The notes: a model not told the origin generated them from the sequence alone. A DNA stretch of 64,000 nt from Parvimonas micra (GCF_021300775.1 NZ_JAJTJP010000002.1:307285-371284); one strand, 5' to 3'. Shown: positions 47,266 to 56,863, numbered from the stretch's first letter. Made by a program: numbers and translations.

Positions 47266-48147
47266 ATGATTTCTTCAGGAGCACAATTATTAAAATTATG
47301 TAAAGAGAAAAATAAGAAGATTAGTGAAGTTGCATTAGAATACCAATTAGAAGAAATGGATATAACAGAAGAACAACTTATGAAGATGCTTAGAGAAACT
47401 TATGAAGTTATGAAAGCATCTGCATCCGATGTTATTACTAATGATAAAATCAATCCATTTAAAATAACTGGCGGAAATGCTAAGAAAATATTAAGACATG
47501 CACAAAGTGGAAAAAGTATTTTAGGAGAGTCTATGGTAACTGCAATTGCTAGAGGTTTTTCAACATCAGAAGTAAATGCAGGTATGGGAAAGATTGTAGC
47601 TGCACCTACTGCAGGGGGAGCTGGAATTTTACCGGGAAGTCTTTCTTGGATACAAGAAGAATTTAATTATACTGATGATCAAATGCTAATGGCTCTTTTA
47701 GTTTCTGGAACTGTTGGAAGAATTATTGCAACAAATGCAACTATTTCTGGAGCTGAGGGTGGTTGTCAAGCAGAATGTGGAGCGGCTACTGCAATGAGTG
47801 CTGCAGCAATTGTTGAATTACACGGAGGGACACCAGAACAATCTTTAATAGCGGCATCTTTTGCGATGCTTATGGTATTGGGATTAGTGTGCGACCCTGT
47901 TGCAGGGCTTGTGGAATTCCCATGTGCATTAAGAAATGGATCAGGAACAATTAATGCTTTAGTTGCAAGTGATATTGCGCTTGCAGGTGTTGAATGTATT
48001 GTACCTTTTGATGAAGTAGTTCAAGCAATGTATGAAGTTGGAAATGCACTTCCTGAAACATTAAGAGAAACTGCTTTAGGTGGATGTGCTGCTTGTCCAT
48101 CTGCTAAAAAAATGGAATGTAAGGTATTCCCAAATAGATTAAGTTAA
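47266..48147 (+). CDS. sdaAA: L-serine dehydratase, iron-sulfur alpha subunit
   Basis: The 293-residue catalytic subunit has VAAPTAGGAGILPGSL, GAEGGCQAECGAATAMSAAA, VCDPVAGLVEFPC and the C-terminal GGCAACPSAKKMEC, which supply the 4Fe-4S ligands. ATG at 47266 is chosen from TAGGAGG just before it. Confidence 0.95.
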   Translation: MISSGAQLLKLCKEKNKKISEVALEYQLEEMDITEEQLMKMLRETYEVMKASASDVITNDKINPFKITGGNAKKILRHAQSGKSILGESMVTAIARGFSTSEVNAGMGKIVAAPTAGGAGILPGSLSWIQEEFNYTDDQMLMALLVSGTVGRIIATNATISGAEGGCQAECGAATAMSAAAIVELHGGTPEQSLIAASFAMLMVLGLVCDPVAGLVEFPCALRNGSGTINALVASDIALAGVECIVPFDEVVQAMYEVGNALPETLRETALGGCAACPSAKKMECKVFPNRLS

Positions 48148-48173
48148 TAAAACGGATGATTAAGTCCGTATAT

Positions 48174-48259
48174 GTAGAAATGGTGGAACTGGTAGACACG
48201 CTATCTTGAGGGGGTAGTAAGCACAGCTTGTGAGGGTTCGAGTCCCTTTTTCTGCACCA
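48174..48259 (+). tRNA. tRNA-Leu (anticodon GAG)
   Basis: The 86-nt gene folds as a class II tRNA: acceptor GTAGAAA/TTTCTGC, D-arm TGGTGGAACTGGTAGACACG, anticodon stem CTATC/GGTAG with loop TTGAGGG, a variable arm, GGTTCGAGTCC T-arm, discriminator A and an encoded CCA. The loop gives anticodon GAG, reading CUC/CUU. Confidence 0.93.
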
Positions 48260-48289
48260 ACTCCGTTAGACAAACTAACGGAGTTTTTT
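48260..48289 (+). terminator. Terminator of tRNA-Leu
   Basis: ACTCCGTTAG-acaaa-CTAACGGAGT with T6 directly follows the CCA end. Confidence 0.9.
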
Positions 48290-48331
48290 ATTGGGAATGT
48301 TTTAAATATAAAATGTTTAAGTATTAATATA

Positions 48332-48359
48332 TTGACACAAAAAATATATTTGATACAAT
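48332..48359 (+). promoter_or_regulatory. Promoter of the M50-like protease gene
   Basis: TTGACA (48332-48337), 16-bp spacer, TACAAT (48354-48359). Confidence 0.7.
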
Positions 48360-48457
48360 ATACATATAGATAAAAGTATTTCAATTTCTTAAAGTAAGAT
48401 GTTTTTAAAGGGATTAAAGAAATTTTTATTTCTAATGATTTATGTAAGGAGAATATT

Positions 48458-48943
48458 ATGGATGAACTAATGTTTGTATTCAAATGGATATTAATGATAC
48501 CTGTTATATGGGGGTTAATGTTTATATCTATATTTGTTCATGAGATGGGACATTTGCTAATGTATCTTCTATTTTATCGTGAGAATAAATGGAGAATAGA
48601 GATTGGTGCAAAAGGAAAAAAATTATTTGAAATTGGAAGATTTACTATTTATTTAAATATGCTTACAGGACATATTTATTATGAATATAAAAAATATAAT
48701 AAACTTAATTCAATTATGACTACTGCTGGAGGACCTTTGGCAACTTTACTTTTAATAATATTCATACATGGATACATATTTAAGGCTAATCCTGATAAAA
48801 ATGGTTTATTGTATTGGAATTTGTGCTTTATGTTTTATTATAATCTATCTTTATTTATAGCTGCAATAATTCCTATAAACACTAAGAATTATACAAGTGA
48901 TGGATGGAGAATTATAGATGATTTAAAAGGAGATTATGAATAA
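48458..48943 (+). CDS. Small M50-like membrane zinc metalloprotease
   Basis: The 161-residue membrane protein has HEMGH in the first third (zinc-binding HExxH inside a helix), a TTAGGPLATLLL helix and a late SDGWRIIDDL resembling the third M50 ligand motif xxDG. No PDZ domain is present. It could cleave membrane-bound regulators or be an M50B-type protein of unknown role. It is monocistronic with AGGAG and its own terminator. Confidence 0.75.
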   Translation: MDELMFVFKWILMIPVIWGLMFISIFVHEMGHLLMYLLFYRENKWRIEIGAKGKKLFEIGRFTIYLNMLTGHIYYEYKKYNKLNSIMTTAGGPLATLLLIIFIHGYIFKANPDKNGLLYWNLCFMFYYNLSLFIAAIIPINTKNYTSDGWRIIDDLKGDYE

Positions 48944-48973
48944 AATAAAAATAAAATTTTTAAGGTAATTAAT

Positions 48974-49006
48974 AAAGATTGAGTGATAAAACTCAATCTT
49001 TTTTTT
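48974..49006 (+). terminator. Terminator of the M50-like gene
   Basis: AAAGATTGAGT-gataaa-ACTCAATCTTT with T-run. Confidence 0.9.
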
Positions 49007-49096
49007 GTAAAAAAGATCAATAAAAATTTTTTATTAAAAACCATAAAAAAGTACTAATTTTTGTATATTTTTGTCACTTTACCGCCCAATTTTAAA

Positions 49097-49125
49097 TTGA
49101 CATTGAAATAAAAATGGTGTAAAAT
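49097..49125 (+). promoter_or_regulatory. Promoter of the rnf operon
   Basis: TTGACA (49097-49102), a 17-bp spacer and TAAAAT (49120-49125) lie about 110 bp before the start of rnfC. Confidence 0.82.
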
Positions 49126-49135
49126 AATTATGAAT

Positions 49136-49215
49136 ACAAGTTTTTAAAAATATTTTTTGTATATAAATGATTTTTGTTATTATTAATTTTATTTATTTAA
49201 AAATTAAAAACTTGT
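49136..49215 (+). other. 5'-end closing stem in the rnf leader
   Basis: ACAAGTTTTTAA (49136-49147) is perfectly complementary to TTAAAAACTTGT (49204-49215), joining the expected RNA 5' end to a point just before the ribosome site. It resembles the arrangement before the V-ATPase operon. Confidence 0.5.
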
Positions 49216-49238
49216 GATACTAAAAAGAGGTGAATAAA

Positions 49239-50564
49239 GTGAGTGTGAACACTTTTAAAGGTGGAAAGCATATCCACGACTTTAAAGAGTTGACTAATTC
49301 AAAACCTGTTAATTTTGGTTTTGTACCAAAGGTAGTAACGATACCTCTATCACAACACTCAGGAGCACCAGCTACTTGTTTGGTTAGTAAGAATGATTTA
49401 GTAAAAGTTGGACAAAAAATTGGAGAAGCCTCAGCTTTTATTTCAGCTAATGTTCATTCAAGTGTTAGTGGTAAGGTTAAGTCTATTGACGAGATTATGA
49501 CAGCTACTGGAGTTGTGTGTCAAGGAGTAACTATCGAAAATGATGGTTTAGATGAATTAGGATATGAAGAAAAAAATTTAACAATTGACGAAGTAAGCGC
49601 GACAGACATAATAGATGCCATTAAAGAAGCCGGAATTGTCGGCCTTGGTGGTGCAGGATTTCCTACTCATGTTAAGTTAACAGCGAGAGAAGGACAAGTT
49701 ACAGACTACATAATAATAAACTGCGCTGAATGTGAGCCATATTTAACAAGCGACCAACTTATGATGGAATTATATCCAGATAAAGTTGTTATGGGACTTT
49801 TACTTGCAATGAAGGCAATGGGTGCTAAAAAAGGTATTTTAGGTATTGAAGATAATAAGCCTCTTGCTATTGATAAGTTAAAAGAAGCCGCTAAGTCTTA
49901 TCCTGAGGTAACTGTAAGTGTCGTAAAGACAAAATATCCTCAAGGAGATCAAAAGAGACTTATCCAAGCTACAACAGGAATAGTTGTTCCTTCTGGAGCA
50001 TCAACTTCTGCGGTTGGAATTAGAGTAATAAATGCAAATACTGCTATTGCTATTACTGATGCAGTTCTTCATGGTAAGCCATTATATGAAAAATTGGTTA
50101 CAATGACTGGACATGCACTTAAAGAACCGCAAAATGTTATGGTTAGAGTAGGATCTAAAGTTTCTGATGTTGTAGAATATATTGGGGGATATGCTAGTGA
50201 ACCTGGAAAGATTATTTCTGGTGGACCTATGATGGGTGAAACACAATATACTCCAAATGTAGCTACAGCTAAAGCTATGGGTGGATTGCTTTTCATGACT
50301 CAAGAAGAGAGCGCCCCTAAAGCTGTAAGTCCTTGTATTAGATGCGGTAGATGCGTTGATATTTGTCCTGTGTACTTACAGCCTTTATATTTACAGCTAT
50401 ATACTTTGAAAAACAAAGTTGAAGAAGCGGAAAAACTACATTTAATGGATTGTATTGAATGTGGTTCTTGCTCATATATTTGTCCGTCAAACAGACCTTT
50501 AGTTGAAACTATCAGACTTGGAAAAGCTGAAGTTAGAAAACAAGGTAAAGGAACTAGAGCATAA
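49239..50564 (+). CDS. rnfC: Rnf electron transport complex subunit C
   Basis: The 441-residue peripheral subunit is the likely NADH-binding part of the ferredoxin:NAD+ oxidoreductase. GLGGAGFPTHVKL and NCAECEPYL are the FMN/NADH region; CIRCGRCVDICP and CIECGSCSYICP each hold a 4Fe-4S cluster. GTG at 49239 is chosen since the upstream GTG at 49230 is part of the AGAGGTGA ribosome site. Confidence 0.93.
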   Translation: MSVNTFKGGKHIHDFKELTNSKPVNFGFVPKVVTIPLSQHSGAPATCLVSKNDLVKVGQKIGEASAFISANVHSSVSGKVKSIDEIMTATGVVCQGVTIENDGLDELGYEEKNLTIDEVSATDIIDAIKEAGIVGLGGAGFPTHVKLTAREGQVTDYIIINCAECEPYLTSDQLMMELYPDKVVMGLLLAMKAMGAKKGILGIEDNKPLAIDKLKEAAKSYPEVTVSVVKTKYPQGDQKRLIQATTGIVVPSGASTSAVGIRVINANTAIAITDAVLHGKPLYEKLVTMTGHALKEPQNVMVRVGSKVSDVVEYIGGYASEPGKIISGGPMMGETQYTPNVATAKAMGGLLFMTQEESAPKAVSPCIRCGRCVDICPVYLQPLYLQLYTLKNKVEEAEKLHLMDCIECGSCSYICPSNRPLVETIRLGKAEVRKQGKGTRA

Positions 50565-50574
50565 GGAGGGTACT

Positions 50575-52029
50575 ATGGACGAAAAAGATTTAAAAGTTGA
50601 AGTCCCTTCTGAAAATGGAACGGACATTGAGACAAACGAAGTGGTATCTGAAAATGTGGAAGAAGTAAAGGAAGTAGCTGAAGTTAATACTGAAACTGTT
50701 GAAACTACTTCTGAAACTGAAGAAACAAAGTCAGAAAGACCAGTAAGAGAAAGAAGAGAAAGAGCTCCTAGAGAGCCGAGAGAAAGATCTGAAAGACCTG
50801 TAAGGGAGAGAAGATCAAGAGTTGCATCAGAGGAAGAAACAACAACTTCTGATACAACTGAAACTAAAGAATCAGGTGAAGAAGCAAGCGCTGAAAGACC
50901 TGCTAGAGAAAGACGTGAAAGAACTCCTAGGGAACCTAGAGAAAGAGCTGAACGTCCTGCTAGAGAAAGAAGAGAAAGATCAACAGAAGCTAGTACAGAT
51001 TCTGAAGAAAAACCTGCAAGTGAAAGAAGAGAAAGACCTGCTAGAGGTAGAGGTAGTGAAGAACCTCAAATGAAATTATTTGTTGGCTCATCTCCTCACA
51101 TAAGAAGTGAAGCAACTGTAAGTACAGTTATGAGAGATGTTGTTATAGCTTTAATACCAACTTTATTAGCTGGAATTTACTTCTTTGGATTAAGAGCTTT
51201 ATTGGTAACATTGGTATCAGTAGCTTTTGCTGTTGGTTCAGAATATGTTTACGAAAAATTAACTCATAGACCAATTACTATAAATGATTTTTCTGCAGTA
51301 ATTACTGGTATGCTTTTAGCATTCAACGTTCCTGCTACAATTCCTTATTGGATGATAGCACTTGGAAGTATGTTTGCTATAATCATAGTTAAACAATTAT
51401 ACGGTGGACTTGGAATGAACTTTATGAACCCTGCACTTGCTGCAAGAGCTGCATTATTAGCATCATTCCCAACTGCAATGTCAAATTATGCACCACCTAA
51501 CTCAGGAATTTCAAATTTAATAAATTCATCAACTTACTCTTCATTGGATGCTGCAACTTTTGCAACTCCTTTATCAAAGGGAACTCAAGTTAATTTCCTT
51601 GAAGCATTCATTGGTGTAAGAGGAGGTTGTATCGGTGAGGTTTCAACTATATGCTTATTAATTGGAGCTGCATATTTATTATACAGAGGAGTTATTCAAC
51701 TTAGAATTCCACTTGTATTTATATCTACAACTGCTGTTGTATTAGCTCTAACAGGAACAGCTATAGCTGATTTACCGGTTCAAGTTTTAATGGGTGGACT
51801 TATATTAGGGGCATTCTTCATGGCTACTGATTATGTATCAGCTCCCGTTAATAGAAAAGCTCAAATATTTTTCGCTATGGGTTGTGGTATAATAACTGCA
51901 CTTATTAGAAACTTTGGTAATTTACCTGAAGGTGTAAGTTATTCAATTCTATTTATGAATATATTTACTCCACTTCTAGAAAAATATTGTGTCCCTAAAG
52001 TATTTGGAGAAGGGAGAGTTAAAAAGTAA
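50575..52029 (+). CDS. rnfD: Rnf complex subunit D with long Arg/Glu-rich N-terminal extension
   Basis: Residues ~166-484 are a normal RnfD: MKLFVGSSPHIRS, GMNFMNPALAARA and LDAATFATPL with Thr331 as the probable FMN-linked residue, and about ten membrane helices. In front lie ~165 extra residues: an acidic Glu/Thr/Val part (1-52) and then repeats such as ERPARERRERTPREPRER (53-160). The start ATG 50575 has a strong AAGGAGGG, so the extension is really translated. It is low complexity, probably disordered and cytoplasmic. Confidence 0.92.
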   Translation: MDEKDLKVEVPSENGTDIETNEVVSENVEEVKEVAEVNTETVETTSETEETKSERPVRERRERAPREPRERSERPVRERRSRVASEEETTTSDTTETKESGEEASAERPARERRERTPREPRERAERPARERRERSTEASTDSEEKPASERRERPARGRGSEEPQMKLFVGSSPHIRSEATVSTVMRDVVIALIPTLLAGIYFFGLRALLVTLVSVAFAVGSEYVYEKLTHRPITINDFSAVITGMLLAFNVPATIPYWMIALGSMFAIIIVKQLYGGLGMNFMNPALAARAALLASFPTAMSNYAPPNSGISNLINSSTYSSLDAATFATPLSKGTQVNFLEAFIGVRGGCIGEVSTICLLIGAAYLLYRGVIQLRIPLVFISTTAVVLALTGTAIADLPVQVLMGGLILGAFFMATDYVSAPVNRKAQIFFAMGCGIITALIRNFGNLPEGVSYSILFMNIFTPLLEKYCVPKVFGEGRVKK

Positions 52030-52607
52030 TGAAAGAATCTATTAAATTAACTGTAAGATTGTTTTTAATTACTGCAATTGCAGGTTTCGTTCTTGCATTT
52101 GCTAATAGTTTTACTTCTCCTGTAATTAAAGAAAGAGAAAAGACTCAATATGAGGCAGCTTTGAAAGAAGTTTTTGCCGATGCAGATAAGTTTGAAACTC
52201 TTGATGAAGCAAAACTTGAAGCAATTAAAACAAAGATAAAAAATATTGAAAAAATAGAAGTTGCGAAGAAATCAGATAAAACTGTTGGTTATGTATTTAA
52301 GACTTTAGGAAAAAATGGTTATGGTGGAGATATTTCAATGCTTATGGCTGTAAATACTGAAAATCAAACGATAGTTGGATTTAAAGTTTTAAAACATAGT
52401 GAAACACCAGGACTTGGAAGTAGGGTAACAACTGAAGAATACGCAAAAAGCGTTATTGGAAATAAAGTTACTGAACATTTAGTTAAGAATTTACATCCTG
52501 ATGCAGATAATGATATTCAAGCAATAACAGGAACAACAATTAGTGTTAATGCTGTTCTAAATGGATTGAATGGTGCTATAGACGCATTACAAGAAATTGG
52601 AAAGTAG
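52029..52607 (+). CDS. rnfG: Rnf complex subunit G
   Basis: The 192-residue membrane-anchored flavoprotein has one N-terminal helix and the flavinylation region TGTTISVNAV with Thr170 as the FMN-bearing residue (consensus SGATxS-like, here with Thr at the Ala position). The GGDISMLMAV and SETPGLGSR segments are typical. It overlaps rnfD by one base (TAATG). Confidence 0.92.
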   Translation: MKESIKLTVRLFLITAIAGFVLAFANSFTSPVIKEREKTQYEAALKEVFADADKFETLDEAKLEAIKTKIKNIEKIEVAKKSDKTVGYVFKTLGKNGYGGDISMLMAVNTENQTIVGFKVLKHSETPGLGSRVTTEEYAKSVIGNKVTEHLVKNLHPDADNDIQAITGTTISVNAVLNGLNGAIDALQEIGK

Positions 52608-52617
52608 GAGGGTTAAT

Positions 52618-53232
52618 ATGAAATTAAAAAAGATTTTCTTTGATGGTATATTTGCTAATAACCCTGTACTTGTTCAACTTGTTGGTATGTGTTCTGTATT
52701 AGCCGTAACAACAAGTGTTACAAATGCAATAGGAATGGGTTCTTCAGTAATATTCGTAGTAACATGTTCAAATATTGTAATTTCAAGCTTAAGAAAGTTT
52801 ATTCCAGATAAAGTAAGAATACCTGCTTATGTAGTAATTATAGCTACATTCGTAACATTAGTTCAAATGTTCTTAGCTGCTTATTTACCTGCACTTTATG
52901 ATAGTTTAGGACTTTTCATACCACTTATAGTAGTAAACTGTCTAATCTTAGCAAGAGCTGAGTCTTTTGCATCAAAGAATTCAGTTTTCTCATCTATGAT
53001 TGATGGTATAGGACAAGGTGTTGGATTTACATTTGCATTGATTGTATTATCAAGTGTGCGTGAAATTTTAGGAAATGGAACATGGCTTGGTTTTCCAATC
53101 CTTGGAAAAAATTATGTAAGTATAGGTGTTATTACACAAGCTCCAGGAGCGTTTATTATTCTCGGGCTTTTAGTAGCTGGATTTAATATGTTAAGTAAAA
53201 GAGTTAGCGCTAAAAAAGAAGGAGGTAACTAA
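52618..53232 (+). CDS. rnfE: Rnf complex subunit E
   Basis: The 204-residue membrane subunit has FFDGIFANNPVLVQLVGMC, VVNCLILARAESFA and GIGQGVGFTFAL. ATG 52618 follows TAGGAGGG. It pairs with RnfA around a shared Fe-S site in the membrane (the conserved GMC and NC Cys). Confidence 0.94.
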   Translation: MKLKKIFFDGIFANNPVLVQLVGMCSVLAVTTSVTNAIGMGSSVIFVVTCSNIVISSLRKFIPDKVRIPAYVVIIATFVTLVQMFLAAYLPALYDSLGLFIPLIVVNCLILARAESFASKNSVFSSMIDGIGQGVGFTFALIVLSSVREILGNGTWLGFPILGKNYVSIGVITQAPGAFIILGLLVAGFNMLSKRVSAKKEGGN

Positions 53233-53807
53233 TGGGTACTATATTAAAAATTTTAGTTGCATCAATTTTAGTAAATAACTATGTATTAGGACAATTCTTA
53301 GGAATTTGTCCATTGATTGGTGTATCAAATAAAGTAGAAACTGCATTTGGTATGGGTATGGCGGTTACTTTCGTAATTACTATTTCAAGCGCAGTAACTT
53401 GGATGATCCAAAAGACATTATTAGATACTTTAGGACTTGAATATTTACAAACTATCGTATTTATCCTTGTAATAGCAACTTTGGTACAATTTGTTGAAAT
53501 GGTTCTTAAGAAAATGAGTCCAAATCTTTATAACGCTTTGGGTGTTTTCCTACCACTTATTACAACAAACTGTGTAGTTTTAGGTGTTGCGATTACAAAT
53601 ATTCAAAAAGAATATAATTTGTTAGAAACAATTTTTAATGGTATGGGTGCTTCTCTTGGATTCTTATTAGCTATCGTATGTTTAGCTTCAATAAGAGAAA
53701 AATTAGAAGTAACAGAGGTTCCTAAAAATCTTGAAGGAGTTCCTCTAACATTAATTACAATTGGACTTATGTCTCTAGCATTTTATGGATTTGCGGGATT
53801 AGTATAG
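53232..53807 (+). CDS. rnfA: Rnf complex subunit A
   Basis: The 191-residue homologue of RnfE has VNNYVLGQFLGICPLIGVS and LITTNCVVLGVAI with matching Cys residues. TAATG overlap with rnfE. Confidence 0.94.
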   Translation: MGTILKILVASILVNNYVLGQFLGICPLIGVSNKVETAFGMGMAVTFVITISSAVTWMIQKTLLDTLGLEYLQTIVFILVIATLVQFVEMVLKKMSPNLYNALGVFLPLITTNCVVLGVAITNIQKEYNLLETIFNGMGASLGFLLAIVCLASIREKLEVTEVPKNLEGVPLTLITIGLMSLAFYGFAGLV

Positions 53808-53817
53808 AGGTGAGATT

Positions 53818-54651
53818 ATGAATGAAATAATGGTACCGGTTTTATTACTTAGTATTTTAGGTATTTTATTTGCATTAATTCTTGCATTTGCATCTAAAGT
53901 ATTTTTCGTAAAAGTTGATGAAAAAGTTATACAAGTAAGAAATGAATTGCCAGGAGCAAACTGTGGAGCTTGTGGATTCCCAGGTTGTGATGGGCTTGCA
54001 AAAGCTATTGCTGAAGGCAGCGCTGGAATAAATTCTTGTCCTGTTGGTGGAGCTGACTTAGTTGGAAGACTTGCTAAACTTATGGGTACTGAAGCTGGTG
54101 AAGTTCAAAGAATGGTAGCTTGCGTAATGTGTCAAGGAGATAAAGATTTAGCAAAAGAAAAATACATATATACTGGCATTAGAGATTGTAGAGTAAACAA
54201 CTCAATGCAAGGCGGAAGTAAGACTTGTGCTTATGGTTGTTTAGGCTGTGGCACTTGTCAAGATGTTTGTGCATTTGATGCAATAGAAATGATAAATGGA
54301 ATTGCAGTTGTAAATAAAGAAAATTGTACTGCATGTAACAAATGTATTGAAATTTGTCCAAAGAACTTAATTGATTTAGTTCCTTATGAACAAACAGTAA
54401 TGGTAAAATGTAAGAGTTTTGCTGCAGGAAATGTAGTTAAAAATGCTTGTAAAGTTGGATGTATCGGTTGTAAAATGTGTGCAAGAGTTTATCCAGAAGC
54501 ATTTGTTATCGAAAATAATTTAGCAGTTCTAAATTACAAACATGGTTTAGATGAAGATTTACTTTTACAAGCTGCGGATAAATGTCCTACAAATGCAATT
54601 CATCCGGGATTAGTTAAAAAAATGGCTGAAAAAGTAAATGAAGTAGCATAA
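53818..54651 (+). CDS. rnfB: Rnf complex subunit B (ferredoxin-accepting)
   Basis: The 277-residue subunit has an N-terminal membrane helix, the Cys-rich NCGACGFPGCDGLA 4Fe-4S domain, then two ferredoxin-type motifs CLGCGTCQDVC and CTACNKCIEIC and a further CIGCKMC pair. It receives electrons from reduced ferredoxin. It ends the operon in the clostridial order C-D-G-E-A-B. Confidence 0.94.
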   Translation: MNEIMVPVLLLSILGILFALILAFASKVFFVKVDEKVIQVRNELPGANCGACGFPGCDGLAKAIAEGSAGINSCPVGGADLVGRLAKLMGTEAGEVQRMVACVMCQGDKDLAKEKYIYTGIRDCRVNNSMQGGSKTCAYGCLGCGTCQDVCAFDAIEMINGIAVVNKENCTACNKCIEICPKNLIDLVPYEQTVMVKCKSFAAGNVVKNACKVGCIGCKMCARVYPEAFVIENNLAVLNYKHGLDEDLLLQAADKCPTNAIHPGLVKKMAEKVNEVA

Positions 54652-54661
54652 ATTTAATATT

Positions 54662-54691
54662 AAAAGAGCAAAGAAATTTGCTCTTTTTTTT
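54662..54691 (+). terminator. Terminator of the rnf operon
   Basis: AAAAGAGCAAA-gaaa-TTTGCTCTTTT followed by T. Confidence 0.9.
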
Positions 54692-54720
54692 GTGGAATTT
54701 TATCTTTTTCACAAAAAAAC

Positions 54721-54749
54721 TTGACTTGAAAACATTTCCATATTATAAT
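54721..54749 (+). promoter_or_regulatory. Promoter of the EF-G paralogue gene
   Basis: TTGACT (54721-54726), 17-bp spacer, TATAAT (54744-54749). Confidence 0.87.
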
Positions 54750-54802
54750 ATCCATAAGGTAATAAATTTATCTATTTTACAATTTGTAAGGGGGAATTAG
54801 AT

Positions 54803-56863
54803 ATGAAATCATATTCTACAGAAAAGATTAGAAATCTTGCGTTAGTTGGTCACAGTGCTAGTGGTAAAACTTCAGTTTGTGAGGCTTTACTTTATAAAAC
54901 AGGCAACTTGAAAAGACTAGGTAAGGTTGAGGACGGAAATACCGTAACTGATTTTGATAAAGAAGAAATTTCAAGAGGAGTTTCTATTTCAACTGCTGTT
55001 GCACCAGTTGAATGGAGAGACTTTAAGATAAATTTAATTGACACTCCGGGATATTTTGATTTTAGTGGAGAAGTTTATAGTTCTCTTAGAGCATCAGAAG
55101 CAGCTCTTGTTGTTATTGATGCACAAAATGGCATTGAAGTTGGGGCTGAAAAAGTCTTAAAATATACTGAAAGTATTGAATTGCCAAGAATTATCTTTGT
55201 AAATAAAATGGATAAAGAAAATGTTAACTTTGCAAAAGTAGTTAGTGACTTACACATAGCTTTTGGTAAAAAAGTTATTCCATTTACACTTACGCTTGGA
55301 GAAGGAGAAAATTTCAAAGGCGTCATTGACGTTTTAAATAAAAAAGCTTATGAATATGATGGATTTGAAAGAAAAGAAGTAGAAATTCCTGAAATAAGAG
55401 TTGAAGAAGTAAACCACGTTTATGATACAATTGTAGAAGTAGTTGCTGAAACTGATGATGAACTTATGGAAAAATTCTTTGATGGTGAAGAATTTAGTCA
55501 TGAAGAGTTTATGAAGGGTGTAACAAGTGCATTATTAAATGGTTCTGCAGTACCTCTAATTTGTGGTTCAGCTACAACAGGTGCTGGAATTGATATGTTA
55601 CTTGATATTATCACTGACTATATGCCTGCTCCAAATGATGAAAGAGCAAAAAGAGGCTTTAGAAATGAAGATGATAATGTAAGAAAGATTGATGTAAATG
55701 AACCTTTCTCAGCAGTTGTTTTCAAGACTATTGTTGACCCATTTGTTGGAAGAATTTCAATTTTTAAAGTAATGAGTGGAAAAATAACTAAAGATACAGA
55801 AATTTTCAATTCAACTAAAGATGAAGGTGATAAGGCTGCTGGACTTTTCTTCTTAAGAGGAAAAACTCAAGTAGAAACATCAGAAATAAATGCAGGGGAC
55901 ATTGGTGCAGTTTCAAAACTAAGTATTACTGAAACAGGAGATACACTTTGTGATAAACAAAATAAAACTCTTTATAAGAAGATTAAGTATCCAAAACCAA
56001 ATCTATACTTTGCTATTGAACCAAAATCTAAAAATGATGAAGATAAGATATCACAAGCTCTTCACAAATTACATGAAGAAGATCCAAGCTTTGTATCTGA
56101 AAGAAATATAGAAACTAAACAACATTTAATAGGTGGACAAGGAAATGTTCAACTTCAAATTGTTTTAGATAAACTTAAAAATGCTTATGGCGTAGAAACA
56201 AATATTATTCCTTTAAGAATTGCTTATAGAGAAACTATTAAAGGAAAATCAGATGTTCAAGGAAAACATAAAAAACAATCTGGTGGTGCAGGTCAATATG
56301 GAGATGTATTTATGAGATTTGAACCTACTACTGAAGAATTTGAATTCGCTGAAGAAGTATTTGGTGGGGCTGTTCCTAGAAACTACTTTCCAGCAGTAGA
56401 AAAAGGTATTAGAGATTGTCTTGAAAAGGGAATTTTAGCAGGATATCCTGTTGTAAATGTAAAAGCTACTCTTTATGACGGTTCATATCACCCAGTTGAT
56501 TCAAATGAAATGGCATTTAAAATTGCTGCTTCATTAGCATTTAAAAAAGGAATGGAACAAGCACATCCAGTATTGCTTGAACCAATAATGAAGATAGAAG
56601 TAAGAATTCCTGAAAGTTACATGGGAGATGTAATGGGAGACTTAAATAAGAGAAGAGGAAAAGTTTTAGGTATGGAAATGCTTGAAGATGGAACTCAACT
56701 TGTTATTGGAGAAGCTCCACATTCAGAACTTTTTGAATATGCTATAGATTTAAGATCAATGACTCAAGCAAGAGGAGATTTCACTATGGAATTTGATAGA
56801 TATGAAGAAGTTCCTGCAAATATAGCTGAAAAGATTATTGAAGAGTCAAAAGTAGAAAAATAG
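54803..56863 (+). CDS. Elongation factor G-like translational GTPase (EF-G2 type)
   Basis: The 686-residue GTPase has G1 GHSASGKTS (16-24), G3 DTPGYFDF, G4 NKMD, and all EF-G domains to the C-terminal SELFEYAIDLRSMTQARG. The Ala/Ser-containing P-loop and the lack of nearby rpsL/rpsG/tufA mark it as the paralogous EF-G-like group rather than the main fusA. Its role may be in ribosome recycling, stress or protection; it lacks clear TetM-type context. It is monocistronic. Confidence 0.88.
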   Translation: MKSYSTEKIRNLALVGHSASGKTSVCEALLYKTGNLKRLGKVEDGNTVTDFDKEEISRGVSISTAVAPVEWRDFKINLIDTPGYFDFSGEVYSSLRASEAALVVIDAQNGIEVGAEKVLKYTESIELPRIIFVNKMDKENVNFAKVVSDLHIAFGKKVIPFTLTLGEGENFKGVIDVLNKKAYEYDGFERKEVEIPEIRVEEVNHVYDTIVEVVAETDDELMEKFFDGEEFSHEEFMKGVTSALLNGSAVPLICGSATTGAGIDMLLDIITDYMPAPNDERAKRGFRNEDDNVRKIDVNEPFSAVVFKTIVDPFVGRISIFKVMSGKITKDTEIFNSTKDEGDKAAGLFFLRGKTQVETSEINAGDIGAVSKLSITETGDTLCDKQNKTLYKKIKYPKPNLYFAIEPKSKNDEDKISQALHKLHEEDPSFVSERNIETKQHLIGGQGNVQLQIVLDKLKNAYGVETNIIPLRIAYRETIKGKSDVQGKHKKQSGGAGQYGDVFMRFEPTTEEFEFAEEVFGGAVPRNYFPAVEKGIRDCLEKGILAGYPVVNVKATLYDGSYHPVDSNEMAFKIAASLAFKKGMEQAHPVLLEPIMKIEVRIPESYMGDVMGDLNKRRGKVLGMEMLEDGTQLVIGEAPHSELFEYAIDLRSMTQARGDFTMEFDRYEEVPANIAEKIIEESKVEK

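Noticed and set aside
48160-48483. Minus-strand 107-residue ORF
   Set aside because: It covers the tRNA-Leu gene and its terminator, and has no ribosome site.
50822-51073. Second plus-strand ORF inside rnfD
   Set aside because: Frame-shifted reading of the low-complexity Arg/Glu region, Lys/Leu-rich and without support.
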